Shown: positions 7,341 to 8,361 of the stretch, piece by piece
How the letters are laid out: every line of letters begins with the position of its first letter
How positions within the stretch are numbered: the stretch's first letter is position 1
Assembly (NCBI GenBank): GCA_023256455.1
Contig: JAGDXN010000020.1
Coordinates: 3,548 to 11,908, forward strand
DNA length: 8,361 nucleotides
Source of the DNA: Cuniculiplasma sp.
GTDB lineage: Archaea > Thermoplasmatota > Thermoplasmata > Thermoplasmatales > Thermoplasmataceae
Reading direction: 5' to 3'
Position numbers and translations under genes: made by a program
The notes under the pieces: generated by a model
What the model saw: only the letters and a program-made list of their open reading frames with translations
What the model was told of the DNA's origin: nothing
Database searches by the model: none

Positions 7341-7357
7341 ATATAAAAATATTAAAG
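7341..7357 (-). promoter_or_regulatory. TATA region for the Rieske ferredoxin, probably leaderless
   Basis: On the minus strand the stretch contains TTTAATATTTTTATATT. A TATA box centred near 7353 would start transcription about 25 nt on, at or within a few bases of the ATG at 7329. No Shine-Dalgarno lies before the ATG, which fits leaderless initiation. Confidence 0.5.
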
Positions 7358-7477
7358 CGTTGGGAATCTTTAAAAAGAAAAAATTAAAACTTTGCCAGTG
7401 AATATGATAATCCATTTTAAAACTAAGGTATTATTTGTAAAAACACGGAGAATTGAATATATACAGGATATTTGGCT

Positions 7478-7490
7478 AAAACTTTTTATA
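7478..7490 (+). promoter_or_regulatory. Strong-looking promoter (BRE plus TATA) for the Asp-rich microprotein and helicase
   Basis: AAAACTTTTTATA combines an A-rich BRE-like element with a TATA box (TTTTTATA at 7483-7490). The expected transcript start is about 7510-7513, right at the Shine-Dalgarno of the small open reading frame. The first thing on the mRNA would therefore be the 23-codon frame, followed by the helicase gene. This is one of the best TATA matches in the window. Confidence 0.6.
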
Positions 7491-7510
7491 CCTCCATAAT
7501 TTTTCTTATT

Positions 7511-7517
7511 GAGGTGA
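7511..7517 (+). promoter_or_regulatory. Strong Shine-Dalgarno for the Asp-rich microprotein
   Basis: GAGGTGA is a seven-base match to the archaeal consensus AGGAGGTGAT. The GAGG core lies 6 nt before the ATG at 7521. It is the best ribosome-binding site in the window and the main reason to believe the short frame is translated. Confidence 0.75.
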
Positions 7518-7520
7518 ACT

Positions 7521-7592
7521 ATGTTATTCACAGTCCGCATAAAGGATTACGACGACGATGATGATGACATGGATGACGACGACGATAACTGA
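7521..7592 (+). CDS. Asp-rich 23-residue microprotein or leader peptide
   Basis: A short frame from ATG 7521 to TGA 7590-7592. The N-terminal eight residues are MLFTVRIK; the rest is Asp-Tyr, six Asp, Met, five Asp and a final Asn. Twelve of 23 residues are aspartate. A near-ideal Shine-Dalgarno (GAGGTGA, 7511-7517) and a TATA box at 7483-7490 point to real expression. The helicase start codon follows 13 nt after the stop, with only a weak GTGG-like site (7597-7600), so the two are probably on one mRNA and could be translationally coupled. I know no matching family. It could be a regulatory leader peptide, since runs of acidic residues are known to destabilise translating ribosomes in bacteria, for example in Mg2+-sensing mgtL. 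It could instead be a metal- or cation-binding microprotein. The role is unknown; that it is a gene is well supported. Confidence 0.6.
   Translation: MLFTVRIKDYDDDDDDMDDDDDN
7551..7586 (+). repeat. GAY trinucleotide repeat encoding poly-Asp
   Basis: Eleven GAC/GAT codons in a row, interrupted once by ATG (7569-7571). The tract could change length by slippage in steps of three, altering the number of aspartates without changing frame. The GAC/GAT mixture makes it an imperfect microsatellite. Confidence 0.7.
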
Positions 7593-7605
7593 ATAAGTGG
7601 AAAAG

Positions 7606-8361
7606 ATGAAAAAAAACAAATATTTTTCAGAATTTTTTACACCTGATTTTGTACGTTTTGTGGAACAGCAGGGTTTTGAGGAATTAACAGAAGCTCAGGA
7701 AAAATTTATCCCTGTGGTTCGTTCTGGTAAAAATGCTGTTCTTATATCACCCACTGGAAGTGGCAAGACCGAAGCAGCAATGTTTCCAGTGCTTGACCGA
7801 ATCAGATCAGAGGATTTGCCGTCCATAAGCTGCATTTTTATAACACCCTTAAGAGCTTTAAACAGGGATATGCTGGGCAGGTTGAAGGGATATGGAGAAA
7901 TGCTTGGAATAAAGGTGCAGGTGAGGCACAGTGATATTTCTGAAACAGAAAGAAGGGAGATAAGGGATCGACCTGCACCCATACTCATAACAACCCCTGA
8001 ATCCTTGCAGATTTTGATAAACTCCAAAAAGATTGGCAATTATTTAAAAAATGTAAAGTTCGTGATTGGCCTTTCCGCCACAGTTGGAAACCCGGAAGAG
8101 ATAGGGCAATTCCTTTCACCCAAAGATCCTGTGGAAATTGTACACACAAGCCTGATCAAATCCATGGATTTCAAAATAAGAATACCTGAAAGGGCTCCTG
8201 ATGAGGTGGCAAATAAGATGGGTTGCGATCCCGATTATGCGGGAGCGATTAAACTTATTCACGATCTGATTATGGAACACAGAGGAACACTTGTTTTTGT
8301 GAATACCAGAAGTGTGGCGGAGGATATTTCTTTCAGATTATCACTTTATTATGGTGAACTG
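7606..8361 (+). CDS. Lhr-like superfamily 2 helicase, partial, with the motif II segment missing
   Basis: The first 252 residues of a large ATP-dependent helicase are visible and the frame leaves the window open. The motifs seen are Gln31 in LTEAQ (Q-motif-like), Walker A PTGSGKT at 49-55, motif Ia TPLRALNRDM (80-89), motif Ib TTPES (129-133), motif III GLSATVGNPEE (155-165) and the second RecA domain block TLVFVNTRSVAED (228-240). These match the Lhr family, which unwinds nucleic acid with 3'-5' polarity in repair or RNA metabolism. Between Ib and III only about 24 residues remain. The chain passes from NVKFVI (149-154) directly to GLSAT, so the DEVH/DEIH box and the following helix, roughly 35-50 residues, are absent although the frame is kept. 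Such a protein should not hydrolyse ATP. This may be a decayed gene, an in-frame deletion variant or an assembly error. The start ATG has a weak ribosome site and lies 13 nt after the Asp-rich frame. Confidence 0.85.
   Translation, partial: MKKNKYFSEFFTPDFVRFVEQQGFEELTEAQEKFIPVVRSGKNAVLISPTGSGKTEAAMFPVLDRIRSEDLPSISCIFITPLRALNRDMLGRLKGYGEMLGIKVQVRHSDISETERREIRDRPAPILITTPESLQILINSKKIGNYLKNVKFVIGLSATVGNPEEIGQFLSPKDPVEIVHTSLIKSMDFKIRIPERAPDEVANKMGCDPDYAGAIKLIHDLIMEHRGTLVFVNTRSVAEDISFRLSLYYGEL

Noticed and set aside
7593..7646. Extension of the Asp-rich frame by stop-codon readthrough.
   Set aside because: The next stop comes after about 17 codons. The added sequence overlaps the helicase start in another frame, and nothing indicates recoding at the TGA.
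7695..8039. A 114-codon open frame on the minus strand opposite the helicase.
   Set aside because: It is antisense to well-conserved helicase motifs, has no recognisable domain and no ribosome site, and is best read as a shadow of the plus-strand gene.

Overview
The window looks like an ordinary chromosomal segment of an archaeon, most probably of the Thermoplasmatales (Thermoplasma / Ferroplasma / Cuniculiplasma-like). The grounds are an archaeosine-synthase radical SAM subunit, an Lhr-type helicase, TATA boxes about 25 bp before expected transcript starts, starts that lack Shine-Dalgarno (SD) sites and sit close to those predicted transcript starts, T-run terminators, SD sites of the GGTGA type, and an A+T-rich composition with many AGG (Arg) and ATA (Ile) codons. 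The order-level assignment is inference from gene content and style.

Layout. Positions 1-141 (-) hold the N-terminus of an unrecognised one-helix membrane protein. A divergent AT-rich promoter region separates it from a HAD-superfamily hydrolase (335-1075, +). The HAD gene converges on a four-helix membrane protein of unknown function (1142-1645, -), with an A7T7 palindrome at the HAD stop codon that can serve as a bidirectional terminator. A second divergent promoter region (1646-1853) leads into isoleucyl-tRNA synthetase (1854-4913, +). This converges, with only 5 bp between stop codons, on a two-gene minus-strand operon: archaeosine synthase radical SAM subunit RaSEA (5864-6922), then thiamine-monophosphate kinase ThiL (4919-5863). 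The stop and start of these two are directly adjacent (TAG-ATG). Upstream, also on the minus strand with its own promoter, is a small Rieske-type ferredoxin (6997-7329). A third divergent promoter region (7330-7520) drives, on the plus strand, a 23-residue extremely Asp-rich microprotein (7521-7592) and, 13 nt later, an Lhr-like superfamily 2 helicase (7606 to beyond the window end).

The genes are mostly housekeeping: translation (IleRS), tRNA modification (RaSEA), thiamine diphosphate synthesis (ThiL) and electron transfer (Rieske). The least ordinary part is the right end. The Asp-rich microprotein has the best ribosome-binding site in the window and a strong promoter, and looks like either a leader peptide for the helicase or an independent acidic microprotein. 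The helicase reads through in frame but lacks the whole segment that should carry motif II (the Walker B DEVH/DEIH box): the sequence passes from the strand before motif II straight to motif III (SAT). This points to a precise in-frame deletion that should abolish ATP hydrolysis, or to an assembly collapse. No RNA genes, CRISPR arrays, insertion sequences or phage genes were seen.
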